Below, one piece after another: positions 53,201 through 62,671 of a stretch of 64,000 bases of DNA (the stretch's first letter is position 1; each line of letters opens with the position of its first letter). The position numbers and the translations under genes are program-made. Below the pieces are notes generated by a model that saw nothing but the letters and a program-made list of their open reading frames with translations, did no database searches and was not told the DNA's origin. This DNA is from Caldithrix abyssi. GTDB lineage: Bacteria > Calditrichota > Calditrichia > Calditrichales > Calditrichaceae. The stretch is from positions 1-64,000 of the forward strand of contig DRQG01000143.1 in NCBI GenBank assembly GCA_011369465.1, read 5' to 3'.

Positions 53201-54538
53201 TCAATTTAAACCGTATTGGCGCATTTTCTCCCGCAAAGTCGTACGCGAAATATCCAGTATGCTGGCCGCCCTGGATTTGTTGCCATTCGTATTCATTAAA
53301 ACCTGCTTAATATGTATTTTTTCGATTTCCCGGATACTACAATTACCAAAGTGTTCCTCATCGGAACTGGTTTCGATTTTGTATGAAAGTGTTTCGGGAA
53401 ACGATTTATTGGTGATCTGTTCCGATGTGCTGGTAAAAACCGCTCGTTCAATTACATCCTTTAGCTCCCGTATATTACCGGGCCATTTATAGTCTTTAAG
53501 TACATTCATAGCCGACGGCGAAAAGGATGTGATCTTTTTTGCGTACAAATAACTGAAGCTTTGCATGTAATAGTGGGCAAAAAGCTCAATATCTTCCTTT
53601 CTTTCGCGAAGCGGCGGCAGATGTATTTCGAAAGCATTTAAATAGTAGTATAAACCCGAATTGAAATTTTGCTGCTTTACAAACCATTCCAGGTTGTGTT
53701 TCGTCGTACCAATGAGCCTGATTCTCGACTCGACAACCCGGTTGCTGTCCAATGGGCGGTACACATGGTCTTCCATAACCAAAAGCAGCTTGTCCTGAAC
53801 CTCTCTGGGCAATTTTTCGATATTTTTAAGGACTAATGTACCTCCCGCATATTTTTCGAACAGACCGATTCTTTGTCCGTCCGGATGATTGTCTTCTCCA
53901 AAGAATTCCCTTAAAAGATCATTGGTTGTTCTGTTTTCACAGTTTATTTCATAAAACTGAGACTCATCCAGACCGCCTGATTTATGGATAAGGCGGGCGC
54001 AAAGATTTTTACCGGTGCCCGTTTCTCCCCTTATCAAACAGGGTGCGAATCGGGCTTTGCTGATGATTTCAATATAGTTGTTTATACTTCGTATAGCCGG
54101 ATGAAACCCTAAAAGGCCTCCGCTTACAACGGAATTTACATTTAAATTGTTTTCTTGAGGATAGCGGTGTTCTCTAATGAGACGGTTAGCCTCTTCCATT
54201 ATTTCCGGTAATTCATGTAAAGCAAGTTTCGGGTTGATTACCCGAAATAAACGATTGCCCACAAGCTGCTGTAATTCGGCTGTGATTGGTTTTTCCGTAA
54301 GAAAAATAAACAGATAGTAATATTCATGATGCGACTGCTCGCGTAACCACGGCGGGACAGCCAGGAAAGGTGTATCAAAATCAACAATAAATAATTTATA
54401 ATAAGATTGGTAAATCAATTTGCGGTTGGCTTCTACATGATCGAATAAATCCGCATCATACAAAGCAGATTGTCGTTCTTTGATTAAATTTTGGTAAAAA
54501 TCTATTCTATTCGAAATAAATGCTGTTTTTGAGTGCAT
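53201..54538 (-). CDS. Sigma54-type AAA+ regulator with degenerate motifs
   Basis: A 445-residue protein with a receiver-like N-terminus (about 1-125, with L-F-I-V-D-F-D-T-P), an AAA+ domain (about 145-370) and a Fis-type C-terminal helix-turn-helix (N-G-N-K-S-R-A-A-S-I-L-D-I-S-R-T-T-L-R-E-K). Walker A G-E-T-G-T-G-K-N and the P-L-R-E-R-K-E-D-I block are intact. The sigma54-contacting G-A-F-T-G-A loop is missing; the site reads F-F-G-E-D-N-H-P-D-G-Q. Walker B reads G-G-T-L-V-L-K-N-I-E rather than the usual L-D-E-I. It may bind DNA without activating sigma54. The family is clear; the function is changed. Confidence 0.85.
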   Translation of the reverse strand: MHSKTAFISNRIDFYQNLIKERQSALYDADLFDHVEANRKLIYQSYYKLFIVDFDTPFLAVPPWLREQSHHEYYYLFIFLTEKPITAELQQLVGNRLFRVINPKLALHELPEIMEEANRLIREHRYPQENNLNVNSVVSGGLLGFHPAIRSINNYIEIISKARFAPCLIRGETGTGKNLCARLIHKSGGLDESQFYEINCENRTTNDLLREFFGEDNHPDGQRIGLFEKYAGGTLVLKNIEKLPREVQDKLLLVMEDHVYRPLDSNRVVESRIRLIGTTKHNLEWFVKQQNFNSGLYYYLNAFEIHLPPLRERKEDIELFAHYYMQSFSYLYAKKITSFSPSAMNVLKDYKWPGNIRELKDVIERAVFTSTSEQITNKSFPETLSYKIETSSDEEHFGNCSIREIEKIHIKQVLMNTNGNKSRAASILDISRTTLREKMRQYGLN

Positions 54539-54746
54539 AGTTATTAAAAATTCTTTTTTAGTGCCCTACCTGTTCATAGAGTAAGCAAATTAAGGTATCG
54601 GACAATTGAGAAAACAGATTAGCGATTTATCAAAAAATACCGATCTTTTCTTTATCATATTTTTTAGGAATATTAAAGTTGTCAACTTTTAAGTCGTTAT
54701 TCTTTACAATTGGTTACAACTATATTCTTGATAATGGAGTATCGTT

Positions 54747-54825
54747 CAAAGCAAGGATGCTTTTTTGCTCCTTTGGGTTAAGAATCTTCCGGAGCTTTCC
54801 AACTTACATGGAAAGCTCTTTTTTT
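54747..54825 (+). ncRNA. Possible small RNA with intrinsic terminator
   Basis: In the 54539-54932 gap, a hairpin (CAAAG at 54747-54751 with CTTTG at 54771-54775, plus inner AGCAA/TTGCT) is followed by a strong terminator: GAGCTTTCC (54792-54800), loop AACTTACAT, GGAAAGCTC (54810-54818), seven Ts. No plus-strand gene precedes it, since the sigma54-type gene reads the other way. So the terminator must end a short untranslated RNA or act as an attenuator. No promoter is clear, and the T9SS gene starts 107 bases later. Confidence 0.5.
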
Positions 54826-54932
54826 GTGACCAACGCCCCAAATCATTTTATTAAATATTCTTTATATTTAACCGATACCTGAACATAAAAGATAACCCGG
54901 AATATTTTATAATCTTAAGGAGACTATAGACA

Positions 54933-56828
54933 ATGTTAATCAAGAAATTTTTTCATCTCTTTCTTCCTCTTTTGATGTTATTTTTTATTACCGGCTATGT
55001 TTTTGCAACACAACGCGTGCGGCCACCCAAAGATGTTACAGTTACTGAATCTCCTCAGGGACCTAAAATAAGCTGGGATTATTCTCAGCCGGATACGATT
55101 TTTTCGTTTAATGACGGGTTCCCCGGCGGGATATGGCAACTTACAGAAAAAGCTGGCCTGGGCGTGATTTTTGATTTAAGCGATTATCCGGATGCCACTT
55201 TGGAAGAAATTGATTTTGTCCATTATGCAAAACAGAGCCTATACGGCCCATATTATTTCAGAGTGCATGTATATGATATGGACAGTTTGAAAGAGGTTGC
55301 CACAATTGATAGTCTGGTTGCCGGTGATGCCTACGAAATGCCCCGCTATGAAACATATGTTTCTTTGGGATCGCTGCCCTACATCCCTCATGTGGGCATT
55401 TTTATACAGGGTCTGTCAACGGTGGACACGGTTGATTATTATTATCCCTCTGTAATGACAGATACGTCTCCCTATGTTCCCGGCGTTAGCTATATGTGTA
55501 TCAACTTTGATGATCCTTTTAACAGCAGTGATCCGAACTATTTAAATATATACGAACTAAATGTTGTAGAAAGCCAGGCTACCAATGTCTTAATCGATTT
55601 ATGGATTAATTTTGGCGCCAATAAAAAGGTGCGGGTTAGCAATAATTCTTTCTTTGCCCCAAAGCCCGGCGCCCCTTATAATTTACCCCAATCCTCGTTT
55701 CAACTCTTTAAATCTCCTTCAAAAACGGTTCAAAATACTATTGCCCAAAAAGGATTTTATATATTTAAAGGTATTAACGGTGATTCATTAGAAAAAATTG
55801 ATGAAGTTCCTTTTGATGTATGGGAATATATCGATTCGGAAAGCACAATGGGGGATAGTGTCATCTACGGTGTAAATGCTTTTTCGGATACCTTATTATC
55901 CGAAATAATGGCTGTGCCGTACAACAACACTGTTATATCCATCGCTGCGGCAAGACAGGACACCAACTGGGATTTCGTACCGGATCGACTCTCAGATACG
56001 GTCGAGGTTCGCGGGATGATCAATTCAGTGAATTTCGGTATCGGCACCCATTATTTTCTGCAGGATTACAGCGGAGGTATCTATTTAAACAGCGATGATT
56101 TTGCCGTTGATTTGAAGATTAAAGACAGCATTTATGTTAAAGGAGTTATCCAGCAGATTGACGGCCTTACGGCCATCGTACCTTTATCGATGGAAAGTAT
56201 CGTTGTTCTTGATTCTGTTCATCAAATTCCCGTTCTAACCCTCGATGATGTAGAGCATCCGGAGAATGCCGAAGGAATGCTTTTATCGATAAAAAACCTG
56301 CACCTTTTAAATCCGGATGACTGGCCTGATTTAGGAAACAGCGGCACCGTTTCCGCAACCAACGATGCCGATACATTTGATATTTATATAAGCCCCTTTA
56401 GTGAGCTTGACGGTTGGTCAGCGCCAAATGATTTTAATCTTGTTGCCGTCATCGATCAGTACACACAAAAATCCCCGCCTGACGACGGCTATCGTTTGAG
56501 ACCCAGTTTAAAATCGGACTTTACTCCCATCGCCGGCTTGGAAGATGGCACAGATGGTATTCCGCTATCCTTTTCTTTAGATCAAAATTTTCCGAATCCT
56601 TTTAATCCGGTCACGTTTATTACCTATCATTTGCCTAAAACAAGCAAAGTACAAGTCGAAGTGTATAATCTGTTGGGTCAGAAAATTGAAACCCTTGTTC
56701 ACACCCTTCAACCCGCCGGCACCTATACCGTACAGTTTAATGGCGCCGGGCGAGCCAGCGGAATATATTTATACAAAATATCTGCCGGTTCTTTTTCCGC
56801 TGTCCGTAAAATGATTCTTCTCAAATAA
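54933..56828 (+). CDS. T9SS-secreted protein with OB-fold-like domain
   Basis: A 631-residue secreted protein with a signal peptide (about 1-25). The central part is not recognised; it has S-F-N-D-G-F-P-G-G-I-W and long beta-rich stretches, and resembles the cleaved-adhesin-like beta-sandwiches of surface proteins. About 345-540 shows D-T-V-E-V-R-G-M-I-N-S-V and Y-F-L-Q-D-Y-S-G-G-I-Y-L, a DUF5689/OB-fold-like unit. The end is a type A sorting domain: N-F-P-N-P-F-N-P-V-T-F-I-T-Y, Y-N-L-L-G-Q-K-I-E-T-L. A strong terminator follows. Confidence 0.85.
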   Translation: MLIKKFFHLFLPLLMLFFITGYVFATQRVRPPKDVTVTESPQGPKISWDYSQPDTIFSFNDGFPGGIWQLTEKAGLGVIFDLSDYPDATLEEIDFVHYAKQSLYGPYYFRVHVYDMDSLKEVATIDSLVAGDAYEMPRYETYVSLGSLPYIPHVGIFIQGLSTVDTVDYYYPSVMTDTSPYVPGVSYMCINFDDPFNSSDPNYLNIYELNVVESQATNVLIDLWINFGANKKVRVSNNSFFAPKPGAPYNLPQSSFQLFKSPSKTVQNTIAQKGFYIFKGINGDSLEKIDEVPFDVWEYIDSESTMGDSVIYGVNAFSDTLLSEIMAVPYNNTVISIAAARQDTNWDFVPDRLSDTVEVRGMINSVNFGIGTHYFLQDYSGGIYLNSDDFAVDLKIKDSIYVKGVIQQIDGLTAIVPLSMESIVVLDSVHQIPVLTLDDVEHPENAEGMLLSIKNLHLLNPDDWPDLGNSGTVSATNDADTFDIYISPFSELDGWSAPNDFNLVAVIDQYTQKSPPDDGYRLRPSLKSDFTPIAGLEDGTDGIPLSFSLDQNFPNPFNPVTFITYHLPKTSKVQVEVYNLLGQKIETLVHTLQPAGTYTVQFNGAGRASGIYLYKISAGSFSAVRKMILLK

Positions 56829-56853
56829 ATTTCTTTTCCGAATTTCTCCTCTG

Positions 56854-56886
56854 AGGCGTGTTTTAAATTGAAGCACGCCTTTTTTG
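56854..56886 (+). terminator. Intrinsic terminator after the T9SS protein gene
   Basis: AGGCGTG (56854-56860) and CACGCCT (56874-56880) close a 13-base loop, followed by six Ts. It lies 26 bases after the stop. Confidence 0.85.
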
Positions 56887-56948
56887 TTTTTATTTTTATT
56901 TCTTCATATCTTCGTTTTATCTGATCAGTCTATTCTAAAGGAGCACCT

Positions 56949-57908
56949 ATGAAGTACACCAATCTTGGCAAACGCGGGCCCAATGTATCCACAATCGGTT
57001 TTGGGGCATGGGCCATCGGAGGAATGAACTGGGGGAAAACAGATGATGATATATCAATAAATGCCTTGAATACTGCGCTTGACGAGGGAGTTAAATTAAT
57101 AGATACCGCCGACGTGTATGGATTTGGTCACTCCGAAGAATTGATTGCCCGGGTTTTGAAAAACAGAGGCAAAAAGGATGTAATTATTGCAACCAAGGCA
57201 GGAAATGATTTTTATTTTGCTTCCAAGGAAGACGATACCGGCTATGGGCCAATCCGTCAAACCTATACCAAAGAATATTTGATTTATGCCGCGGAACAAA
57301 GTATCAAACGGCTTGGTGTTGAAACGTTGGATATTTTACAATTACATAGCCCAAACCTGGACAAACTGGAACAGGATGAGCCCTGGCTTGCTCTGGAACA
57401 ATTGAAAAAGGACGGTAAAATATTACATGCCGGACTGAGCATACAATCTTTTAAAGAGACCGAACAAGCCCACCTGCTTGATCTGCATCATGATATTTTG
57501 GACAGTATCCAGGTACGCTACAATTTACTGGAAAGAGAAGCGGAAAAGGTTTTATTTCCAAAAGCTTTGGAATATGGAATAGGAGTTATTGTACGGATCC
57601 CCTTGCTATTTGGATTGCTTACCGGAAAGTTTGATGAACATTCGACCTTTAGTGAAGATGATCACCGAAGGATGAATCTTTCTCCGGAAAAACTGAAGAG
57701 CTATTTGCAAAAATTAAAAGCCATGCAACCTTTGTTCGACCGCTATCCGGATCAGTCTATGACACAGGTGAGTTTGCGGTTTTGTATTACCCACCCGGCC
57801 TGCCAGACAGCCATTCCCGGGGCAAAAACACCGCAGCAAGTCGCCGAAAACTGCTCCGCATCGGATTTGGGACCGATACCATCGGAATATATTCCACCGC
57901 TTTCATAA
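56949..57908 (+). CDS. Aldo/keto reductase
   Basis: A 319-residue AKR. N-terminal I-G-F-G-A-W-A-I-G-G, catalytic D-T-A-D-V-Y-G-F-G-H-S-E (Asp, Tyr) and later I-A-T-K-A-G (Lys), L-D-I-L-Q-L-H-S-P (His) are present. The end has the cofactor segment A-I-P-G-A-K-T-P-Q-Q-V. It reduces aldehydes or ketones with NAD(P)H; the substrate is unknown. It converges with the MFS gene; 8 bases separate the stops. Confidence 0.93.
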   Translation: MKYTNLGKRGPNVSTIGFGAWAIGGMNWGKTDDDISINALNTALDEGVKLIDTADVYGFGHSEELIARVLKNRGKKDVIIATKAGNDFYFASKEDDTGYGPIRQTYTKEYLIYAAEQSIKRLGVETLDILQLHSPNLDKLEQDEPWLALEQLKKDGKILHAGLSIQSFKETEQAHLLDLHHDILDSIQVRYNLLEREAEKVLFPKALEYGIGVIVRIPLLFGLLTGKFDEHSTFSEDDHRRMNLSPEKLKSYLQKLKAMQPLFDRYPDQSMTQVSLRFCITHPACQTAIPGAKTPQQVAENCSASDLGPIPSEYIPPLS

Positions 57909-57916
57909 AATAGTTT

Positions 57917-59509
57917 TTAAAGCGTATTTTTTTCGCCTTTTTTCATCCAGTTTCTGGCCATCCAAAGGGCAATGGGGGAAGTAATCGCAATCAATCCGTA
58001 GATAAACCACATCTTTCCGGAGTGAATGGGCAATCCGCTTTCCGGTTTGGGCACGTAAGTTGCGATGAAATATCCCGAATAAAAGCCGGTAATTACCTTA
58101 GTCAAAAACCAGGGCATCTGACCGATACCCATGTAAGCTCCCGTTTTTCCTTCCGGCGCTATTTCGGCTATCCACTGCAGAAAACGGGGCTGCCACATCG
58201 CTTCGCCGATGGACATAATAAGCACATATAGCAAAAACAGATAGACATTCGGACCAACCGCCAGTAAAAAGGTTGGGGCGGCCATGACCAGGGTACCCAA
58301 AATCATCATTTTGTAAATATCTGCCTTTGCGGTTAAGCCGGCAACAAGAGGCGCCAATACAAAAATCAGAATAGGATTGATATTGGAAAAAAATTCGAAA
58401 TACTCACTTACCGCCGTACCGTGGAAAGCTCTGTCCAGATAATAAGGAAGAGTTAGCCAGTTGTGGGCAAACAGAGTTTGCACCGGAATCAGAATAAAAA
58501 TAAAAAAGACGAACCGCATATCCCTGAACGGGTGATCCGGTCTGTGACGCAGAAATTCCCAAACACCTATTATTACCACAATGGTTAATATTGATACCGG
58601 TGCCGTTATTCCAATGTGCAGCGAGCCTGCTTTTACGGCCAAAACAACGGCCAGTAAAACGACCGCCAGAAAGGATAACCCAAACAGCGGCCAATTGTTA
58701 ATTTTTATTTCCGGTTTTGCTTCTTCTTTTTCTTCCGCTTCAGTTTCTTTCTGGTCTGCCATATCAGCTGTTTCACTGGCTATTTGCTCAACGGCTTTGC
58801 TGTCCGTTTTTTTGGTAATGAGGATAACGGTGATGATAAGAGCCAGAAAGGTCAACCCGGCATATACCCAAAATACGGCCGTTAACCCGTTCGGCGGAAA
58901 CACCGATTCAAAATTGTGCCGGACCATAGGAGAGATAAAACCGGAAAAGAAGGCGCCCAGATTCATCAACCCGTAAATAACGGCATAGCCCATAGCTGCG
59001 GTTTGCGGATTGGTATATCGTTTTACACCGGCATAAGAGGCCGGTTGATACAACCCATAACCGCTAACCATTAAGAACAGTCCCAATATCATTACCAGAA
59101 ACATTGGCGAGCCCATTCCGCTGCCCAGCGGTATTGTGCCGGATAAGCCTACCAGTGCCCGGCCTAAAAACATAATGGAAAAGGCAAAGATTAGAGACTT
59201 TCTTACGCCGATCTTGTCCGTTACTCCACCGAGAATGAGCATGGCAAAAGTGATTCCGCCCGTTACAAACGAATACACCCATCCGGCGTGTACATCGGAA
59301 AGCGCGACATTCTCCGAGCAGTATTTTCCTAAAATGGTCAGAATGCCGAAATAGATTAATCCCTCTATGATATAAGGGATGTTTATGCCCCATAAAGCCC
59401 GAGGCGCTTTTACAAAGGCAATAGCGGTTTCTTTCAGTTCTTTAAAAGAGTCTTTAACTACAAGCAATAATGACTTTTGTTCCGCTTGAGTGGCTGATTT
59501 TTCTTGCAT
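57917..59509 (-). CDS. MFS transporter, POT-like
   Basis: A 530-residue protein with 12 or more membrane helices. It has G-G-V-T-D-K-I-G-V-R-K-S in the first cytoplasmic loop, a long acidic cytoplasmic insert between the halves (about 235-270, K-Q-E/E-A-E-E-K-E), and M-S-I-G-E-A-M-W-Q-P-R-F-L near helix 10, which recalls peptide transporters (POT). It may carry peptides or other solutes with protons; the substrate is not certain. Confidence 0.8.
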   Translation of the reverse strand: MQEKSATQAEQKSLLLVVKDSFKELKETAIAFVKAPRALWGINIPYIIEGLIYFGILTILGKYCSENVALSDVHAGWVYSFVTGGITFAMLILGGVTDKIGVRKSLIFAFSIMFLGRALVGLSGTIPLGSGMGSPMFLVMILGLFLMVSGYGLYQPASYAGVKRYTNPQTAAMGYAVIYGLMNLGAFFSGFISPMVRHNFESVFPPNGLTAVFWVYAGLTFLALIITVILITKKTDSKAVEQIASETADMADQKETEAEEKEEAKPEIKINNWPLFGLSFLAVVLLAVVLAVKAGSLHIGITAPVSILTIVVIIGVWEFLRHRPDHPFRDMRFVFFIFILIPVQTLFAHNWLTLPYYLDRAFHGTAVSEYFEFFSNINPILIFVLAPLVAGLTAKADIYKMMILGTLVMAAPTFLLAVGPNVYLFLLYVLIMSIGEAMWQPRFLQWIAEIAPEGKTGAYMGIGQMPWFLTKVITGFYSGYFIATYVPKPESGLPIHSGKMWFIYGLIAITSPIALWMARNWMKKGEKNTL

Positions 59510-59619
59510 AGAATAACCTCTGTAATCGATTAAACCATTAAATGAAAAGTTGTAATTTACGAATAAATATAATTGAGGTAAAAAAAATATTGATGTATGT
59601 TAAAAGTAAAAATGGCGTT

Positions 59620-61218
59620 TTATTCTATTACCTCAGGACGGTCCCAATGAAATACAGTAACTCCTTTTTCTGTGCTTAACCACAAATCCGCTCCATCCAC
59701 ATCAATATTGTAAACTCTGTTGGAGGCCAGCCCGTCTTCTATGGTATATAAATACCAGTAATTTCTTTTACGATCGTATTTTAACAGGCCGGAATTCGTA
59801 GCAAACCAGACGATATTCGGAGTAAATTTGATCTGATTTATTCTTCCCGGCACATATTGTTTAATATTGGGGAAAGATATCCATTCCTGCCGCTTGGGTT
59901 CATAATACATGATACCATACTTCCCTGCCAGCCAGATCATTTTTTTGTGCGTATTTACTGCGGTGATATACATATCCGTTAAAGCAGCCCGGACATTTAC
60001 AAAACGCAACTCGTCCTTTTCCGGCAGGTACTCAAATAAACCTATCTTTGTAGCCAGTAAAACCGTACTATCTGTTGCAGCCATACGATATACAGGAATG
60101 TTGCGCAGTTGCTGATCTTTTAATGATTCGATGGTTCGGTAGGCCGGTTTTATGTAATTAAGGCCCAGGTCGGTAGCAACAAACAGGGTCTTCTTAAATA
60201 GAAGCAGGTCGTTAATTTTATCCGATTCCAGTTGATCGCCTGTTGTAAAGGTTTTCCATTTTTTCTTTTTACGCCAGTATTTAACCAGGCCGTAATCCGA
60301 GCCTAAAAAGATATGTTTTTTATTGGCCGCAATACAATAAATATTGGATCGGTACAATCCCGGAATAAATCGCATTTCTTTGTATTGCCAGGAGTCCTCT
60401 TTCATATTCCATATAGAAATGCCACCCGGTCGGGTTCCCGTTTCCACTCCGCCAATCCACATAACATCTTCGTCTTCCAGATATATCAAATCACGCGGGG
60501 CGATGTTTCCGATCGATTTCTGATATGTTCTTAACGTGTAATCGTACAGATCCGCACTGGCTACCCCCAGCCCGTTTGTTGATAACCACAGCGTATTCCA
60601 TTCATCCACTACCCGGTCTTTACCCAGCCGAAACACCCGGTTGTGTTCATCGATTATTTCATTGGGCGGACGAAACAAAATGTTGTGATCCGTAAAAAAA
60701 TCGGGGAGCTCTTTATTCCCTGGCCGGTAGAAAGGCGGAAAACGGTAATCCTTTCGTCTTCGATAGGCTTCCACCTCTTCCGGATCCGGTTGACGAGGAT
60801 AGGGCATGCTTTTTATATGCGCCTTTTTCCAATAGTTGGCTACCGGATCAAATTCATCAATACCTTTATCGGTTAAAGCATAAATGATGTGTGAACGCAA
60901 ATTTTTTTCGAAATTATCCGGATAATTGTAAACAATTTCTTTTATATGGTTGCTTCTCAAGCCGCTGCTTGTTGTCCAGGGGTAATCCCATTCTTTGTCA
61001 TATAAATTATATCGTAAAATGCCTCCGTCTCTGGTTCCGAAATAAACATATTCCAATCCAATATCAATGGAAGTAATATGCGTGGCAGGCGCATAGGTTA
61101 TCCAGTCGTCAATGGTATAATGGGTAAAACGATCGAAGGTTTTTTTATGTACCACCTGCGCTGTAAGAAGTGTGATTGCGGATAGAATAAAAAAATAACT
61201 TTTTATGCTAATCATCAA
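59620..61218 (-). CDS. Two-component-regulator-type beta-propeller protein
   Basis: A 532-residue secreted protein with a signal peptide (about 1-20). Repeated units with Y-x-x-W-x-x-x-T-x-x-x-G-L-x-S-N, V-Y-F-G-T-R-D-G-G-I-L, L-W-L-S-T-N-G-L-G, I-F-L-G-S-D-Y-G-L-V-K-Y and V-W-F-A-T-N-S-G-L-L-K-Y form a propeller like those at the N-terminus of hybrid sensors and in PorZ-like proteins. There is no membrane, kinase or sorting domain. hflX is 9 bases upstream, so co-transcription is likely. Role unknown. Confidence 0.83.
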   Translation of the reverse strand: MMISIKSYFFILSAITLLTAQVVHKKTFDRFTHYTIDDWITYAPATHITSIDIGLEYVYFGTRDGGILRYNLYDKEWDYPWTTSSGLRSNHIKEIVYNYPDNFEKNLRSHIIYALTDKGIDEFDPVANYWKKAHIKSMPYPRQPDPEEVEAYRRRKDYRFPPFYRPGNKELPDFFTDHNILFRPPNEIIDEHNRVFRLGKDRVVDEWNTLWLSTNGLGVASADLYDYTLRTYQKSIGNIAPRDLIYLEDEDVMWIGGVETGTRPGGISIWNMKEDSWQYKEMRFIPGLYRSNIYCIAANKKHIFLGSDYGLVKYWRKKKKWKTFTTGDQLESDKINDLLLFKKTLFVATDLGLNYIKPAYRTIESLKDQQLRNIPVYRMAATDSTVLLATKIGLFEYLPEKDELRFVNVRAALTDMYITAVNTHKKMIWLAGKYGIMYYEPKRQEWISFPNIKQYVPGRINQIKFTPNIVWFATNSGLLKYDRKRNYWYLYTIEDGLASNRVYNIDVDGADLWLSTEKGVTVFHWDRPEVIE

Positions 61219-61227
61219 ATGCTCCGG

Positions 61228-62508
61228 CTATTGATACTGTTCTACAATATGCAATATTTTCGCTTCGTTTTCTTTGGGATATTTTAGTTTCAAATAGATA
61301 TATTGTTCATCGTATTTTTTTTCCACAATTTTGGCCAACGGATGGATCAAATGTTCGGGCGAGCCTTGTGTAAAGTTTAACCGCACCCGTTTAACTTCAT
61401 ACAATTCTTCAACAATTTGGCCGATACGTTGTTTTAAACTCACCAATCCCAGTCCTTTTGCAGCCGAAACGAACACCGCCTGGGGATAGGTTTCTTTTAA
61501 CTGCTCGAGCAGGCCGGAACGTTTGATTAAATCGACTTTATTAAATACCAGCAATCTGTCTTTCTGTTCGATTTTTAATTGCTTCAATAAATCACGTACC
61601 ACTAAAATCTGCTCTTCAAACTGAGGATGCGACACGTCAACTATATGCAGCAGCAAATCCGCCTCGAGGCTTTCGGCAAGCGTGGTTCGGAAAGAAGCCA
61701 CCAGATGATGCGGCAGTTTACGAATGAATCCGACCGTATCGCTCATTAATATGAGTTTTTCTTTATCAATTTGAAGCCTGCGGACGGTCGTATCCAGTGT
61801 GGCAAACAGCTTGTTCTCCGTTTTTACTCCCGCTTTGGTGAGAGCGTTCATCAGAGTGGATTTCCCTGCATTGGTATAGCCGATTAAAGCCGCCCGGAAC
61901 AGGTCTTTTCTTTTCTGCCGCTGTACCGTGTTTTGATGATCTATTTTTTTTAATTTTTCTTTAAGATGTGCAATGCGCGTACGCACCAAACGGCGGTCGG
62001 TTTCCAACTGGGTTTCACCCGGGCCTTTGGTGCCAATGCCTCCCACCTGCCGGGAAAGGTGCTGCCATTGACGGGTAAGCCGGGGCAGCAAATAGTTCAG
62101 CTGCGCCAGTTCCACCTGCACTTTGGCCTCATTTGTTTTAGCGTGATCGGCGAATATATCCAGAATAAGGGTGGAACGGTCGATGACTTTTATTTTTAAT
62201 ATTTGCCCGATATTTTTTATTTGCGCCGGTGAAAGTTCGTCATCAAAAATGATGACTTCAACATCATTTATTTCAATAAAATCGGCCAATTCCTGCACTT
62301 TTCCCTTGCCGATAAAAAATGCGGGATCAGGCGTCGGTCGGCTTTGCACAAAGGTGTCTATAATTTCGGCGCCACTGGTTTCTGCCAGGGCACGTAATTC
62401 ATCCAAATGATCCAATACTTCCCAACGAGACTCTTCTTTGCAGATCAGTCCCACTAAAACGGCGCGTTCCGGTGTTTCTTTAAAATTATTGCCAAAGGTC
62501 TCTATCAT
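61228..62508 (-). CDS. hflX: GTPase HflX
   Basis: A 426-residue HflX. The N-terminal HflX domain has F-I-G-K-G-K-V-Q-E-L and I-I-F-D-D-E-L-S-P-A-Q. The linker G-I-G-T-K-G-P-G-E-T-Q-L-E-T-D-R follows. The G domain has G-Y-T-N-A-G-K-S-T (G1), D-T-V-G-F-I-R-K-L-P (G3) and F-N-K-V-D (G4). It binds and splits ribosomes under stress. The propeller gene follows. Confidence 0.96.
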   Translation of the reverse strand: MIETFGNNFKETPERAVLVGLICKEESRWEVLDHLDELRALAETSGAEIIDTFVQSRPTPDPAFFIGKGKVQELADFIEINDVEVIIFDDELSPAQIKNIGQILKIKVIDRSTLILDIFADHAKTNEAKVQVELAQLNYLLPRLTRQWQHLSRQVGGIGTKGPGETQLETDRRLVRTRIAHLKEKLKKIDHQNTVQRQKRKDLFRAALIGYTNAGKSTLMNALTKAGVKTENKLFATLDTTVRRLQIDKEKLILMSDTVGFIRKLPHHLVASFRTTLAESLEADLLLHIVDVSHPQFEEQILVVRDLLKQLKIEQKDRLLVFNKVDLIKRSGLLEQLKETYPQAVFVSAAKGLGLVSLKQRIGQIVEELYEVKRVRLNFTQGSPEHLIHPLAKIVEKKYDEQYIYLKLKYPKENEAKILHIVEQYQ

Positions 62509-62601
62509 ACGTCATCATAATCATTTTTTGATCGCCAATCTCCGATATATTCCGGTTAAATGCAAGGGAAACCTTTTTCCCCGCCCGGTCTTTATTAAAA
62601 T

Positions 62602-62640
62602 AAAAACCGGTATGAACGCCTATCATTCATACCGGTTTTT
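62602..62640 (-). terminator. Intrinsic terminator of the citrate synthase gene
   Basis: AAAAACCGGTATGAA (62602-62616) pairs with TTCATACCGGTTTTT (62626-62640). On the minus strand a T-run ends the stem, 31 bases after the gltA stop. It separates gltA from hflX. Confidence 0.9.
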
Positions 62641-62671
62641 CGAATCACAAGTTCCTTCTAAATCATGTCTA

